Source: Candidatus Helarchaeota archaeon (GTDB lineage Archaea; Asgardarchaeota; Lokiarchaeia; Helarchaeales; RDOG01). Taken from it: a stretch of DNA of 64,000 bases. The notes beneath the pieces are model-generated. The model worked only from the letters and a program-made list of their open reading frames with translations, did no database searches and had not been told where the DNA came from. Position 1 is the first letter of the stretch. Each line of letters starts with the position of its first letter. The stretch is from assembly GCA_019058315.1 (NCBI GenBank), contig JAHPZH010000002.1, positions 682,001-746,000 of the forward strand, given 5' to 3'. Position numbers and translations under genes: made by a program. Of this stretch, positions 25,252-36,388 are shown one piece after another.

Positions 25252-26415
25252 TTAAGATTTATATTGGGGTAAATATACCACTTGAACATCACGATTTTCC
25301 ATCTCTTGAATGGCTTTCTTATTTTCTTCATCCTCAAGGTTTATATAATTATCGTATAATTCGACACTCTTTAATTTTGTAAGGTTTTCTAAGCCTTCAA
25401 TTTTCGAGATTTTATTTGAATCCAGATATAGTGTCTCTAATTCTGTGAGATTATCTAAACCTTCTATCTTTAAAATTCTATTAGACATTAAACTCAAAAT
25501 TTTTAAATTTACTAAATTTTCTAATCCCTCAATCTTCTCTATTTGATTTAATTGTATATTAAGGTATTCCAGGTTCGTTAACGCTTCAAGCCCTTCTATT
25601 TTTTTAATTTTATTTGTATCAAGGTATAATTTTTTTAAAGTTGTTAAAGTTTCCAAACCTGATATTTTTGGTAACCAACAATCTGAAAAACTCAATTCTT
25701 CCAAATTCTTTAAATGTCCAATATTTTCTATAGTTCCTAAATTGCATTCAGAAATAACCAATTTTTTTAGGTTAATTAAATTATCCAGACCTTTTATTCC
25801 TTCAATATTCCTCCGCCGTGATGTTAACCATAGTTCTTCGAGGTTAGTTAAAGCATCCAATCCTTCGATAGTAGAAATGTTATTATCTGATAATTCGAGA
25901 ATTTTAAGGTTTTTTAAGGATGATAAATTTTCTATCTTTTCTATTTGATTTTCTCTTAGATTAAGTGACTCTAAATTCGTAAGATGCTCTAATCCTTCTA
26001 TTTTTTTTAGATAAACTCCCTCTGAACCACAACCTTGTAAATTTAGTATTTTTAAATTTTTTAAATTATCAAGACCTTGAATTTTTTTAATCTTTGTGTA
26101 TTGCAAATTTAAGGATTCTAGGTTTTCCAAAGCTTCTAATCCCTTTATTTCTGAAAGATCAAAATTTTCATAAAGGTTAAGATATCGAAGACTCGTTAAT
26201 TTTGAAAGAAGTGTCATATCATTAAAATTAGCTGCTCTTAATCTCAAACCAGCTACTTTTCCATCTTCTATGTATATAGCCAAATCTTCAGATGATTTTC
26301 TCTTAAACATTACATAATTATCAAATATTTTAAACCATTCTTCTGTCTTTTTAGTATGTTTAATTATTAAATCAAGATTTTTTCTTTCTTTATCCTCTAG
26401 GTCATTTAAGCTCAT
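25252..26415 (-). CDS. SDS22-type LRR protein, 387 aa (paralog of 27540-28697)
   Basis: The helical N-terminal domain (1-60: NLDLIIKHTKKTEEWFKIFD, then YIEDGKVAGLRLRAANFNDM) matches the start of the LRR protein two genes upstream. About twelve SDS22 repeats follow (LRYLNLYENFDLSEIKGLEAL and similar), and the tail NYINLEDEENKKAIQEMENR with VQVVYLPQ also matches the paralog (NLKIEEEETKNAIKILEERG, VQVIYEP). The two are of equal length, so they arose by tandem duplication. A good Shine-Dalgarno, GAGGTGA, precedes the ATG. No signal peptide. Function is as scaffold or adaptor by analogy. Confidence 0.9.
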   Translation of the reverse strand: MSLNDLEDKERKNLDLIIKHTKKTEEWFKIFDNYVMFKRKSSEDLAIYIEDGKVAGLRLRAANFNDMTLLSKLTSLRYLNLYENFDLSEIKGLEALENLESLNLQYTKIKKIQGLDNLKNLKILNLQGCGSEGVYLKKIEGLEHLTNLESLNLRENQIEKIENLSSLKNLKILELSDNNISTIEGLDALTNLEELWLTSRRRNIEGIKGLDNLINLKKLVISECNLGTIENIGHLKNLEELSFSDCWLPKISGLETLTTLKKLYLDTNKIKKIEGLEALTNLEYLNIQLNQIEKIEGLENLVNLKILSLMSNRILKIEGLDNLTELETLYLDSNKISKIEGLENLTKLKSVELYDNYINLEDEENKKAIQEMENRDVQVVYLPQYKS

Positions 26416-26503
26416 GAAAAATCACCTCTTGTTGAAATTTTATAATTATATCTGTCTATTAATTCCTTGGGAGTAAATATACTACTTTATCTTCTTTTAT
26501 AAG

Positions 26504-27493
26504 TTAATCATCATCATTATCATAGACAAATACTTGACGATTTCTTAATTTTATTATCAATTTTTTTGATTTAGAGTCTAAATTCTGAATATTGCGTAAT
26601 CTTAATTCACGTAATAATGATAAATTAATAATTGATTTAGGTATAGTTGATATTTCATTACTAAATTCTAAGTTTTCCAGCGAGGATATATTACATATTG
26701 ATTCAGGGAAAGAGGTAAAAAGATTATGATTTAAATTGAGGTATTTAAGAGATTTTAAATTTCTTATTGACTCGGGGAGGTTTCTTAATTGATTATAACT
26801 CAGATGAACAATTTCCAAACTTGAAAGATTGCCAAATGATTCTGGAATTGTCTTTATTTGATTATCATTTAAATCTAGGTACTTAAGTAAAATTAAATTA
26901 CCAATTGAATCAGGAATCATAGATATATATTGATTGTTACCCAAAAGCAAATATCCAAGCATAATTAATTTATCCATTGAATCAGGGAGACTCTTTATCT
27001 GATTTTCAGATATATTTAAGTCTCTCAATTTTGTAAGATTACCAATTGATTCTGGTACAGTTGTTAATAAATTGGTTGCTAAACTTAACTCCTCTAGAGA
27101 TGTTAATTTCGAAATAAATTCTGGATATTCCGATAATCCATTAGCTGCTACATTTAATTCTTTTAAATTTATTAATTCTCCAATAATTTCTTGTAAAGGG
27201 TTTAATTCATTACCACCTAATGATAATTTTTCAAGTAATACAAGATTAGCTAATGAATCTGGTAATTCTGTCAACTTATTAGACCCCAAATCCAGTTCAT
27301 TTAGCATTTTTAGGTTACCAATTGAATCGGGAAGAGTTTCTAATTCATTATAATTTAAAAAAAGCTTCTTAATTAATTTAAGATTCTCCAAACCTTTTAC
27401 TTCATTTAAATCACTTATCTTCTTTTCTTTTAAGTTTAAAACCCCATTTTCTACATAAAATCTTTCTCCATTATATTCCACAAATTCATTCAA
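26504..27493 (-). CDS. LRR protein of the 'LPxSIGNL' (23-residue) type, 329 aa
   Basis: It differs from its neighbours in having 23-residue repeats LxxLxLxxNxLxxLPDSIGNL, seen about ten times (LNELDLGSNKLTELPDSLAN, LRDLNISENQIKSLPDSMDK). This type is known from Ras-suppressor/SHOC2-like, plant PIRL and ROCO proteins. The start is TTG at 27491-27493, with an AGGTG Shine-Dalgarno upstream; the next in-frame methionine is deep inside the repeats. The C-terminus ends in an acidic YDNDDD. It is located between the two 387-residue-type paralogs, so it was either inserted there or bypassed by the duplication. Confidence 0.88.
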   Translation of the reverse strand: MNEFVEYNGERFYVENGVLNLKEKKISDLNEVKGLENLKLIKKLFLNYNELETLPDSIGNLKMLNELDLGSNKLTELPDSLANLVLLEKLSLGGNELNPLQEIIGELINLKELNVAANGLSEYPEFISKLTSLEELSLATNLLTTVPESIGNLTKLRDLNISENQIKSLPDSMDKLIMLGYLLLGNNQYISMIPDSIGNLILLKYLDLNDNQIKTIPESFGNLSSLEIVHLSYNQLRNLPESIRNLKSLKYLNLNHNLFTSFPESICNISSLENLEFSNEISTIPKSIINLSLLRELRLRNIQNLDSKSKKLIIKLRNRQVFVYDNDDD

Positions 27494-27539
27494 ATTGTGA
27501 GTTCACCTATGTATTTTTTCTTTATTATTTCTTTATAGA

Positions 27540-28697
27540 CTAGACACCTTCCCAATTAGGTTTTCTTAAAGGTTCATATATTACCTGAACTCCACGTTCT
27601 TCTAATATTTTTATTGCGTTTTTTGTTTCTTCCTCTTCAATTTTGAGATTATTTTCTTGTATCTCTAGTTCTTTTAATTTAGAGAGATGCTCTATGCCTT
27701 CTATTTTTTCAATATTATTACTATCTAATGACAGTGAATTCAAATTCGAAAGGTTTTCCAGCCCCTCAATCTTTTTAATTCGATTACCTCCGAGACCTAA
27801 ATGTTCTACATTTATTAGATTACCTAATCCCTCAATTTTTTCAATTATATTTGTTCCCAAATTGAGAATTTTTAACTTGGTTAATGTTTCAAGTCCTTCT
27901 ATCTTCTCTATTATATTAGCACCAAGATGAATATTTTTTAAATTTTTAAGGGTTTTTAAACTTGGAATACGTGTTAACTGACAATTATAAAGACCTAATT
28001 CTTCCAAACTTGGTAAATTTTCAATTTTATCTATATTGCAATAGAAATTGGATTCAAAGACTAACTTCTTGAGATTTATTAATGAATCAAGCCCCTCAAA
28101 TTCTTTAAATTTATTTGAATTTAACCATAATTCTTCGAGGTTTTTTAAATCCTCTAAATTTTCAATTTTTTCAATTTCATTATGACCCAATTCAAGTTTC
28201 TTTAAATTTTGAAGATGAGCCAAATTCTCAATTTTTTGTATGTTATTACTCGCAAGACTGAGAAATTCCAAGTTTCGGAGATTTTCCAAGTTTTTTATTT
28301 TTTCTATGGAGCAAGTTTCTAAATTTAATGATTTTAATTTTACTAAACTGTCTAAACCTTTTATTTCTGTAATTTTTCTGTTTGTACTCAAATTTAACGA
28401 TTCTAAATTTGATAGATTCGCTAAACCTTCAATTTCAGTCATTCTATTCTCGTGTAGGTCTAGATATCTTAGACTTGATAGATTTGAAAGTAAAGACATA
28501 TCATTCAACATACCCTCACGAATTCGCAACCCAACAATTTTATTGTTCTCAATATATAATGCTGAATAGTCACTAGTGTATTTCTCATCAATCTCACTAT
28601 AATTATCGTATATTTGAAACCAATCCTCTTGTTTTTCGGCATTTTTTATAATCTTATCAAAAATTTCCTTTTGTTCTTTCACTAAATCAATTGGCAT
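27540..28697 (-). CDS. SDS22-type LRR protein, 385 aa (paralog of 25252-26415)
   Basis: The N-terminal domain (KEIFDKIIKNAEKQEDWFQI, YIENNKIVGLRIREGMLNDM) and C-terminal tail match the gene at 25252-26415. About thirteen SDS22 repeats lie between (LKILNLGTNIIEKIEGLGNL and similar). The ATG at 28697 is preferred; a TTG two codons upstream, with GAGG 4 nt before it, is possible. It is the first gene of the LRR/roadblock series on the minus strand; the 225 bp upstream probably contain the promoter. No signal peptide or membrane segment. Confidence 0.9.
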   Translation of the reverse strand: MPIDLVKEQKEIFDKIIKNAEKQEDWFQIYDNYSEIDEKYTSDYSALYIENNKIVGLRIREGMLNDMSLLSNLSSLRYLDLHENRMTEIEGLANLSNLESLNLSTNRKITEIKGLDSLVKLKSLNLETCSIEKIKNLENLRNLEFLSLASNNIQKIENLAHLQNLKKLELGHNEIEKIENLEDLKNLEELWLNSNKFKEFEGLDSLINLKKLVFESNFYCNIDKIENLPSLEELGLYNCQLTRIPSLKTLKNLKNIHLGANIIEKIEGLETLTKLKILNLGTNIIEKIEGLGNLINVEHLGLGGNRIKKIEGLENLSNLNSLSLDSNNIEKIEGIEHLSKLKELEIQENNLKIEEEETKNAIKILEERGVQVIYEPLRKPNWEGV

Positions 28698-28922
28698 TTC
28701 CAAAAATCCTCAATTTTTATTCCAATAATATTAATTTTTTATATTATTTTATTTACTCAAATTTTCATTTTTAAAAGATACCAAAAGTGCATTATGTCCT
28801 TATTGAATAAAATTAAATTATTTTTAATTTCTGAATTATTGATATTAGACATTAAACTAAATTTTTAAAATTAAAATTTTATTAATTTAGTTTAAAATAA
28901 ATAAGTTTGAGATTGGATTAAG

Positions 28923-29627
28923 ATGAATGAATTTGATTTAGATTATTTTCTTAAAAATTGGAATGATCAACTGAAAAAATATCGCCAATCATGGCCAGAA
29001 TGGAAAGAACTTGAAAATCTTGTTCAGGAATTATCGTTTGAACTCATCTATGAAGAATATATGGATGCAAATTACCTTGTTTCGGATTTATATAAGGATA
29101 ATTATTTTGTTATCCATAAAATTCCGTTTTCCGAATATGAAGAGAATAAGAAGAATGAATTTTTTGACCATCTGGATATAATCCCTTCATATTTTATTCC
29201 TCTATTAGATTTTAAAATAATTGACTTATATAATGAGGATAAGAGAAAGATAAATTATGTAAGTTATTCTGGAGGAATAGGTAGCACATTATCATCTAAA
29301 AGAATGACATGGATAAAGGAAAAAAACGAAGCTGGTGGTGCTTTGGGACTATATCCAAATCCTTGGGACGGAAGTATACCTAAAGACGAAAAATTGTTTT
29401 TATTACAATCTACTATTTCTGGAACTGATTTTTTTTGCAGTTCAAAACAGACGGTTTATGTACTTGATTTAGATAATAAGAAATATTTGCCAATAGGAAA
29501 TTTAGAGAATTTTATCCGTTGGTGCATTAAAATAAATTTGGAAACAAAAAATTGGCATAGTGAATTCTTTAATAAAACATACTTTGATGAATATAAACTT
29601 AAATATCAAGATACTTGGATGGATTGA
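28923..29627 (+). CDS. Hypothetical protein, 234 aa, weak SUKH/SMI1-KNR4 resemblance
   Basis: A soluble protein rich in aromatic and acidic residues. The C-terminal part, STISGTDFFCSSKQTVYVLD then NKKYLPIGNLENFIRWCI, resembles the end of SMI1/KNR4 (SUKH) domains, where a strand with VYVLD is followed by a 'sFeeFL' helix, but the N-terminal half gives no clear match. SUKH proteins are frequent immunity proteins in polymorphic-toxin systems. It starts 15 nt before the HEAT-like gene (stop at 29627, next ATG at 29643), so the two form an operon. Function otherwise unknown. Confidence 0.65.
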   Translation: MNEFDLDYFLKNWNDQLKKYRQSWPEWKELENLVQELSFELIYEEYMDANYLVSDLYKDNYFVIHKIPFSEYEENKKNEFFDHLDIIPSYFIPLLDFKIIDLYNEDKRKINYVSYSGGIGSTLSSKRMTWIKEKNEAGGALGLYPNPWDGSIPKDEKLFLLQSTISGTDFFCSSKQTVYVLDLDNKKYLPIGNLENFIRWCIKINLETKNWHSEFFNKTYFDEYKLKYQDTWMD

Positions 29628-29642
29628 GAGAGTTTATTAATA

Positions 29643-30491
29643 ATGGATGAATTTGACGAAATAGAGGAATTTGATGAAAAGAAAATAATTGAGTTAATTA
29701 ATAACATTGATAAAGACCCTGATCCTCTTCATAACGATATTACACCAGCTGTTCTCGAATTAGCAAAGATGGGGGGTGAAGTACTCCCCTATATAGAAGG
29801 TCTACTTGCTTCACCAAATGAAATGACACGACTTCATGCACAAAAAACGCTTGAATATGGTGTTCTTTATTATTTGGGTTGGATTCCTGGACGCGCAGAT
29901 AATGATCCACAAATTGAAGTTGCATTTAAGGAATTATGGAAAGAAAAGGGAGATTATCAATATGATGCTCCTGAAGAAAAACGAAAAGCATCCATAGAAA
30001 GTTGGATGAATTGGTATGAAAAAGATCCACTTGAACTTACACCTGATCAAATGGAAAAAATTATGGATAATATTGTAGACCCTGATATTGTTGTTGAATA
30101 TTTGTTTGTTGAAAAAGCAGAGAAACAAATTAAACCAATAAATGATGATCAAGGATATCTGTATGCCTTTATTAATATCTTTTTAGGTGGAAGATTCAGT
30201 AATGATGATGTAACTACAATTAGAAATCAGATACTCAATGAATTAAATTACTGTGTGAAAACTTATGATTCCTTTCAATCCAATAAGGTCGATTTTAATG
30301 ATTATAAATTCGGACTTGTCGATAATGATAAAAACATAACTATATTCGAAGAATTTGATGAGGAATTTTATGAAGCTCTCAAAGCATCTCTTAGGAACTT
30401 GGCAATTGTGGGTAAAAATTTTGATTTAGAGAAATTTAAAAATCATGACTTATTCTCCGAATGGTTTGAAAAATACAGTAATAGATCTTAA
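29643..30491 (+). CDS. Hypothetical acidic protein with HEAT-like helical N-terminus, 282 aa
   Basis: Residues about 20-90 (HNDITPAVLELAKMGGEVLP, YIEGLLASPNEMTRLHAQKT) look like a HEAT-repeat pair. The rest is helical and acidic, with no recognised motif (DIVVEYLFVEKAEKQIKPIN and similar). There is no signal peptide. It is the second gene of a pair with the SUKH-like gene (15-nt spacer) and is followed 47 bp later by a TPR gene in the same direction. Bacterial relatives with a similar N-terminal pattern occur as stand-alone HEAT proteins; the role here is unknown. Confidence 0.65.
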   Translation: MDEFDEIEEFDEKKIIELINNIDKDPDPLHNDITPAVLELAKMGGEVLPYIEGLLASPNEMTRLHAQKTLEYGVLYYLGWIPGRADNDPQIEVAFKELWKEKGDYQYDAPEEKRKASIESWMNWYEKDPLELTPDQMEKIMDNIVDPDIVVEYLFVEKAEKQIKPINDDQGYLYAFINIFLGGRFSNDDVTTIRNQILNELNYCVKTYDSFQSNKVDFNDYKFGLVDNDKNITIFEEFDEEFYEALKASLRNLAIVGKNFDLEKFKNHDLFSEWFEKYSNRS

Positions 30492-30538
30492 TAATTGCTT
30501 AACTTAGAAGATAAAAAAATAAAATAATTCATAATCTA

Positions 30539-31684
30539 ATGGGGTCTCCATTCATGAATAACGAGAGAGAAAAAGATAGAAATGAAATTGTAAATTTAAT
30601 TAATAAAGGATTAGATTTACAAAAACAAGGGAAATTTAAAGATGCCATAGCATGTTTTGATAAAGCCATTGAACTTAATCCTAATCTTTCTGGTGCTTGG
30701 AATAATAAGGGCGCAATTTTTCAGATTTTGGGAAAATTCGAAGATGCTATTTTTTGTTATAATAAAGCTATCGAGCTCGATCCAAAGTTAATTTTTGCTT
30801 GGAGTAATAAAGTAAAAACATTATTAGCAATGAAAAGATGGAAAAAAGCTATTGCTAGTATTAATAAAGTAATTGAACTAAACCCTGATTTTTTTGAGGC
30901 ATGGTATGATAAAGGAGTAGCTTCGGCTGAACTGGGATTGATTCAAGATTCCTTGTCTTGCTTCGAAAAGGCAATTGAACTAAATCCAAATAATAAAGAA
31001 AGTCATTATAATAAAGGACTCGCTTTATTGAAATTAGGAAAATTTAATGATGCCCTCTCTTCTTTTAATAAAGCTATTGAAATTAATCCTAATTATGCAA
31101 AAGCTTGGTTTAACAAAGGAGTAGTTTTAGAAAATTTGGGTAAAATCGATGAAAGTATTACTTGCTATGACAAAGTAATTGAACTTGATCCTACAGACAT
31201 CGAACCTTGGGTTAATAAAGGAACAGCATTAAATGATCTGGGAAAATTTGAAGATGCTTTGACTTGTTATGACAAAGTTATTGAATTAGACCCTAAAGTT
31301 CTCAATGCTTGGTTAGGAAAAGGATTAACTTTTGATAAACTAGGAAAATTTGAAGATGCTATAACTTGTTTTGATAAAATTATTGATCAAGACCCAAACT
31401 CTGTTGATGCTTGGATGGCAAAAGGAATAGCTTTATTTAAACAGAGAAAATTAGATGATGCATTATTTTGTTTTGATAAGATTACTAAACTTAAGCCAGA
31501 GGCTTTCTATGGTTTTTATAATAAAGCTGTTGTCAAATCTTTTCAAAACAAAAAAGAAGAGGCTTTAGAGCTATTAAAAATTGCAATAAAATTAAATCCG
31601 TCTTGTAAGGAGTATATGAAAACGGATTCTGAATTGGATAATATCAAACGATCAAAGGAATTTAAAGAATTGGTTGAAAATTAA
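30539..31684 (+). CDS. TPR-repeat protein, 381 aa
   Basis: About ten 34-residue TPR units fill residues 25-375, with the consensus AWxNKGxxLxxLGKFEDAIxCFDKAIELDP (for example FEAWYDKGVASAELGLIQDS and AKAWFNKGVVLENLGKIDES). The first ATG (30539) gives MGSPFMNNERE; an ATG five codons later (30554) is an alternative. There is no signal peptide or membrane helix. TPR arrays of this type are protein-binding scaffolds; partners are not indicated. It is convergent with the fur/perR gene, with 16 bp between the stops. Confidence 0.92.
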   Translation: MGSPFMNNEREKDRNEIVNLINKGLDLQKQGKFKDAIACFDKAIELNPNLSGAWNNKGAIFQILGKFEDAIFCYNKAIELDPKLIFAWSNKVKTLLAMKRWKKAIASINKVIELNPDFFEAWYDKGVASAELGLIQDSLSCFEKAIELNPNNKESHYNKGLALLKLGKFNDALSSFNKAIEINPNYAKAWFNKGVVLENLGKIDESITCYDKVIELDPTDIEPWVNKGTALNDLGKFEDALTCYDKVIELDPKVLNAWLGKGLTFDKLGKFEDAITCFDKIIDQDPNSVDAWMAKGIALFKQRKLDDALFCFDKITKLKPEAFYGFYNKAVVKSFQNKKEEALELLKIAIKLNPSCKEYMKTDSELDNIKRSKEFKELVEN

Positions 31685-31700
31685 CATGATTATAATTGAA

Positions 31701-32147
31701 TTATGATTGAATTTTATCCCATTTTTCACATTCTACATATAAATCCATCCTTTGTCCAGAAGGCTTTATTTTTAGCTCTGAAATAATCATATCCCATAAT
31801 TGTTTGATATTTTTTGATTCGTAATCTAATATTTTTCCACATTTTGGACATATAATGTTTATATGAGGTGAAATATTTGGGTCGAATCTTGAGCGGTTTT
31901 CAGCAAAATTTAGCTCTTGGACTAGTCCTAAATCACTAAGTAGATGCAATGTTTTATATACCGTTGCTAAGCTGATGGTGGGATTATTTTTTATTACTTC
32001 ATGATAAATCTCTTCAGCAGTGGGATGATCCTTACTTGAAAGGACAAATTCACAAATTTTTAAACGTTGGGGTGTTACTTTATATCCCTTTTCATGAAAT
32101 TTTGAAATAAGTTCTTTCCTACTTATCGATTTTTCCAAAAAATTCAA
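31701..32147 (-). CDS. Fur/PerR-family metal-dependent repressor, 148 aa
   Basis: The winged-helix N-terminus contains GYKVTPQRLKICEFVLSSKD and the recognition region PTISLATVYKTLHLLSDLGL, both standard for Fur/PerR. The dimerisation half has SPHINIICPKCGKIL (C100, C103). The second cysteine pair of PerR-type zinc sites is incomplete: C140 is present in YVECEKWD but the partner position is W143. The start is TTG at 32145-32147. It is divergent from katG, and two ATAATNATTAT palindromes lie between them, so it very likely senses peroxide or iron and represses katG, as known for bacterial PerR. Confidence 0.88.
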   Translation of the reverse strand: MNFLEKSISRKELISKFHEKGYKVTPQRLKICEFVLSSKDHPTAEEIYHEVIKNNPTISLATVYKTLHLLSDLGLVQELNFAENRSRFDPNISPHINIICPKCGKILDYESKNIKQLWDMIISELKIKPSGQRMDLYVECEKWDKIQS

Positions 32148-32242
32148 CTTTTTTTTAATGACTATTCAATTATTCTATATCTCATTAATATATGATAATT
32201 CTTAAATAATAATTTTTCTTTATAGATATTAAATACTAACGG

Positions 32243-32253
32243 ATAATGATTAT
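32243..32253. promoter_or_regulatory. Per/Fur-box-like palindrome 1
   Basis: ATAAT-G-ATTAT is a perfect inverted repeat equal to the core of the PerR box (TTATAATNATTATAA). It lies about 28 bp upstream of the katG TATA box and about 95 bp upstream of the fur/perR start, so it could serve both genes. Confidence 0.7.
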
Positions 32254-32281
32254 TATTAACTAATTTTATATTCCTCGTAAA

Positions 32282-32290
32282 TTATAAATA
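32282..32290 (+). promoter_or_regulatory. TATA box of katG
   Basis: TTATAAATA matches the archaeal TATA consensus. The usual spacing of about 25 nt predicts a transcription start near 32312-32318, inside the second Per-box-like palindrome, leaving a leader of about 50 nt with GGAGG (32355-32359) before the katG ATG. Confidence 0.55.
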
Positions 32291-32314
32291 CAAACAATCG
32301 TTGCAAACTCAAAA

Positions 32315-32325
32315 ATAATCATTAT
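32315..32325. promoter_or_regulatory. Per/Fur-box-like palindrome 2
   Basis: ATAAT-C-ATTAT, the same 11-bp core as palindrome 1, placed at the predicted katG transcription start. Binding here would block initiation. Two identical cores in 80 bp between a Fur-family gene and a peroxidase gene are unlikely to be chance. Confidence 0.7.
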
Positions 32326-32355
32326 CTACTTTTAAATATTTTAAAATAAAAATAG

Positions 32356-34551
<2,196 letters not shown>

Positions 34552-34585
34552 TCTCGCATAAATCCCTTTTTTTTTTCTTTTTTGA

Positions 34586-36091
34586 TTATTCTATCATAAT
34601 TTTGTTTAATAAAGCTACTAAAAATTTCCACACTTTATAAATACTACTGACCTTTAAACGCTCGTCTGGTGAATGAGCACCTTCACCACTCGGTCCTATA
34701 GCTATCATTTCGATATTAGGAAAATGGTTTTGAAAATATCCACACTCAAGTATACCGTGAATTATTCTAGTTTTAGCTTCTTTATGATATAATTCATTAA
34801 ATACTTCTTTAGATATTTTTAATAACTTAGAATTAAAGTTGGGTATCCAACTGGGAGAGCTACCTAATTTATTGATCTTAAATCCCGCTAAATTCATTAA
34901 TGATTTCATTCGTTCATATAACATTTGATTATCATATTCATTTAAACTTCTCTGAAATGCTGCAAATGTAAGACCTCTTTTTTTTGTTTGAATATATCCA
35001 ATATTTATCGAGGTATTAACGTCTTTAGTTTTAGGATGGAAGGAAATAGGTCCATTAGGTAATAAATATAGTATATCCAAAACTTTTTTTTGTATATCTA
35101 ATGGAATATGGATATAATCTGTATGGTCTTTGACTTCTTTCAAGATAATTTTCATACTTGTTTCAATACCTTCATATAATACTTTAATATTAGATGATAA
35201 ATCTTTAACAAATTCTTGAATTTTTGGCTGTTCACTGATTTTTGTAAAGAAAATTGAATATGATTCTCTTGGTATTGCATTAAATGATGATCCCCCTCCA
35301 TGTATTTCATTAATATAGATTTGGAATTTTTTGTCAATCTTCCATAATATTTCAGATAATAACTTTATTGAATTAGCTCTTCCATTATGAATATCCATCC
35401 CAGAATGTCCTCCAATTAACCCTTCAATTTCTAGCTTTAGTGCAATATAATTTTTTTCATTTTCTGGTAATGGTATTCTTTTTAATTTCATAAAGCCTTC
35501 GAGTAAAGTGCCCCCTGCACATCCGATCGTGAATTTATCGATTCCTTCCGAGTCAAGATTAATTAAATATTTTCCTTTGATTAGATTCTTATCTAACCCT
35601 AATGCGCCAAACATTCCCGCTTCTTCACTTACAGTAAAAAGTAATTCAAATTCTAATGGACCAAAATCCAATTCTTTATTGTGAATCTTTTTCATTAACG
35701 TTAATTGATATGCCATACCAACAGCATTATCTGCTCCTAATGTGGTCCCTTCTGCGGTAAGCCATTTTTCATTTTCAATTTCAATTACTTTTAGTTTTAA
35801 TGGATCCTTTGAGAAATCATGAACTACATTATCATTTTTTTCACACACCATATCCATATGACTTTGAATAGCAACGACGTTGGTTTTTTTTGAGTTTCGC
35901 TCTTTAGAAGGTATTTTCACTAAAAGATTCCCAGCTTTATCTACAATCGTTTCAAAACCAAACTTTTCGGCTTCTTTTTTTATAAATTCTCTTACTTGAT
36001 CTTCGCTTCCAGAAGGGTGAGGGATTTGTGATATTTGGTAAAAATAATCCCAAAATTCCGATGGTTCTCCCAATTCGTCTAATTTTATCAT
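34586..36091 (-). CDS. pepD: PepD-type aminoacyl-histidine dipeptidase (M20C metallopeptidase)
   Basis: 501 aa from the ATG at 36089-36091, which gives MIKLDELGEPSEFWDYFYQI, the usual PepD start; an upstream ATG would add 16 hydrophobic residues. Metal ligands and catalytic residues are visible: H78-x-D80 (QSHMDMVCEK), D121 (LGADNAVG), and E156-E157 (SEEAGM). GGHSGMDIHNGRAN is the lid-domain signature. PepD cleaves Xaa-His and other dipeptides in the cytoplasm with two divalent metals. It is convergent with katG (34 bp between the stops) but returns to the low GC of the host. Confidence 0.92.
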   Translation of the reverse strand: MIKLDELGEPSEFWDYFYQISQIPHPSGSEDQVREFIKKEAEKFGFETIVDKAGNLLVKIPSKERNSKKTNVVAIQSHMDMVCEKNDNVVHDFSKDPLKLKVIEIENEKWLTAEGTTLGADNAVGMAYQLTLMKKIHNKELDFGPLEFELLFTVSEEAGMFGALGLDKNLIKGKYLINLDSEGIDKFTIGCAGGTLLEGFMKLKRIPLPENEKNYIALKLEIEGLIGGHSGMDIHNGRANSIKLLSEILWKIDKKFQIYINEIHGGGSSFNAIPRESYSIFFTKISEQPKIQEFVKDLSSNIKVLYEGIETSMKIILKEVKDHTDYIHIPLDIQKKVLDILYLLPNGPISFHPKTKDVNTSINIGYIQTKKRGLTFAAFQRSLNEYDNQMLYERMKSLMNLAGFKINKLGSSPSWIPNFNSKLLKISKEVFNELYHKEAKTRIIHGILECGYFQNHFPNIEMIAIGPSGEGAHSPDERLKVSSIYKVWKFLVALLNKIMIE

Positions 36092-36388
36092 ATTTGAATA
36101 ATTATTAATAATAAATAAAAGAGTTCTTAATTTCATCAAAAAGGGAGAATTATAGAAAAATGATTAGATGAGAAATAAAATAACATAATTTTATAGAAAA
36201 TATTAGAAATTGAGCTATGAGAATAATATATCTCGTTCAACATATGAAATTTAAAAATTTAAATTGGTCATAATGGTTTTTTAGAGAAAATTTATTAATT
36301 ATAATATTCAATGTTATTTGAAATTTTAAGATTTTAAATTCTAAAATTATTTTTAGTTAATTAAGCATATTTTTAAAGAGGTAAAAAA

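Noticed and set aside
24392..28697. Regular 66-bp periodicity that could look like a CRISPR or satellite repeat
   Set aside because: It is the DNA reflection of 22-residue LRR units in long open frames; there are no identical repeats with unique spacers.
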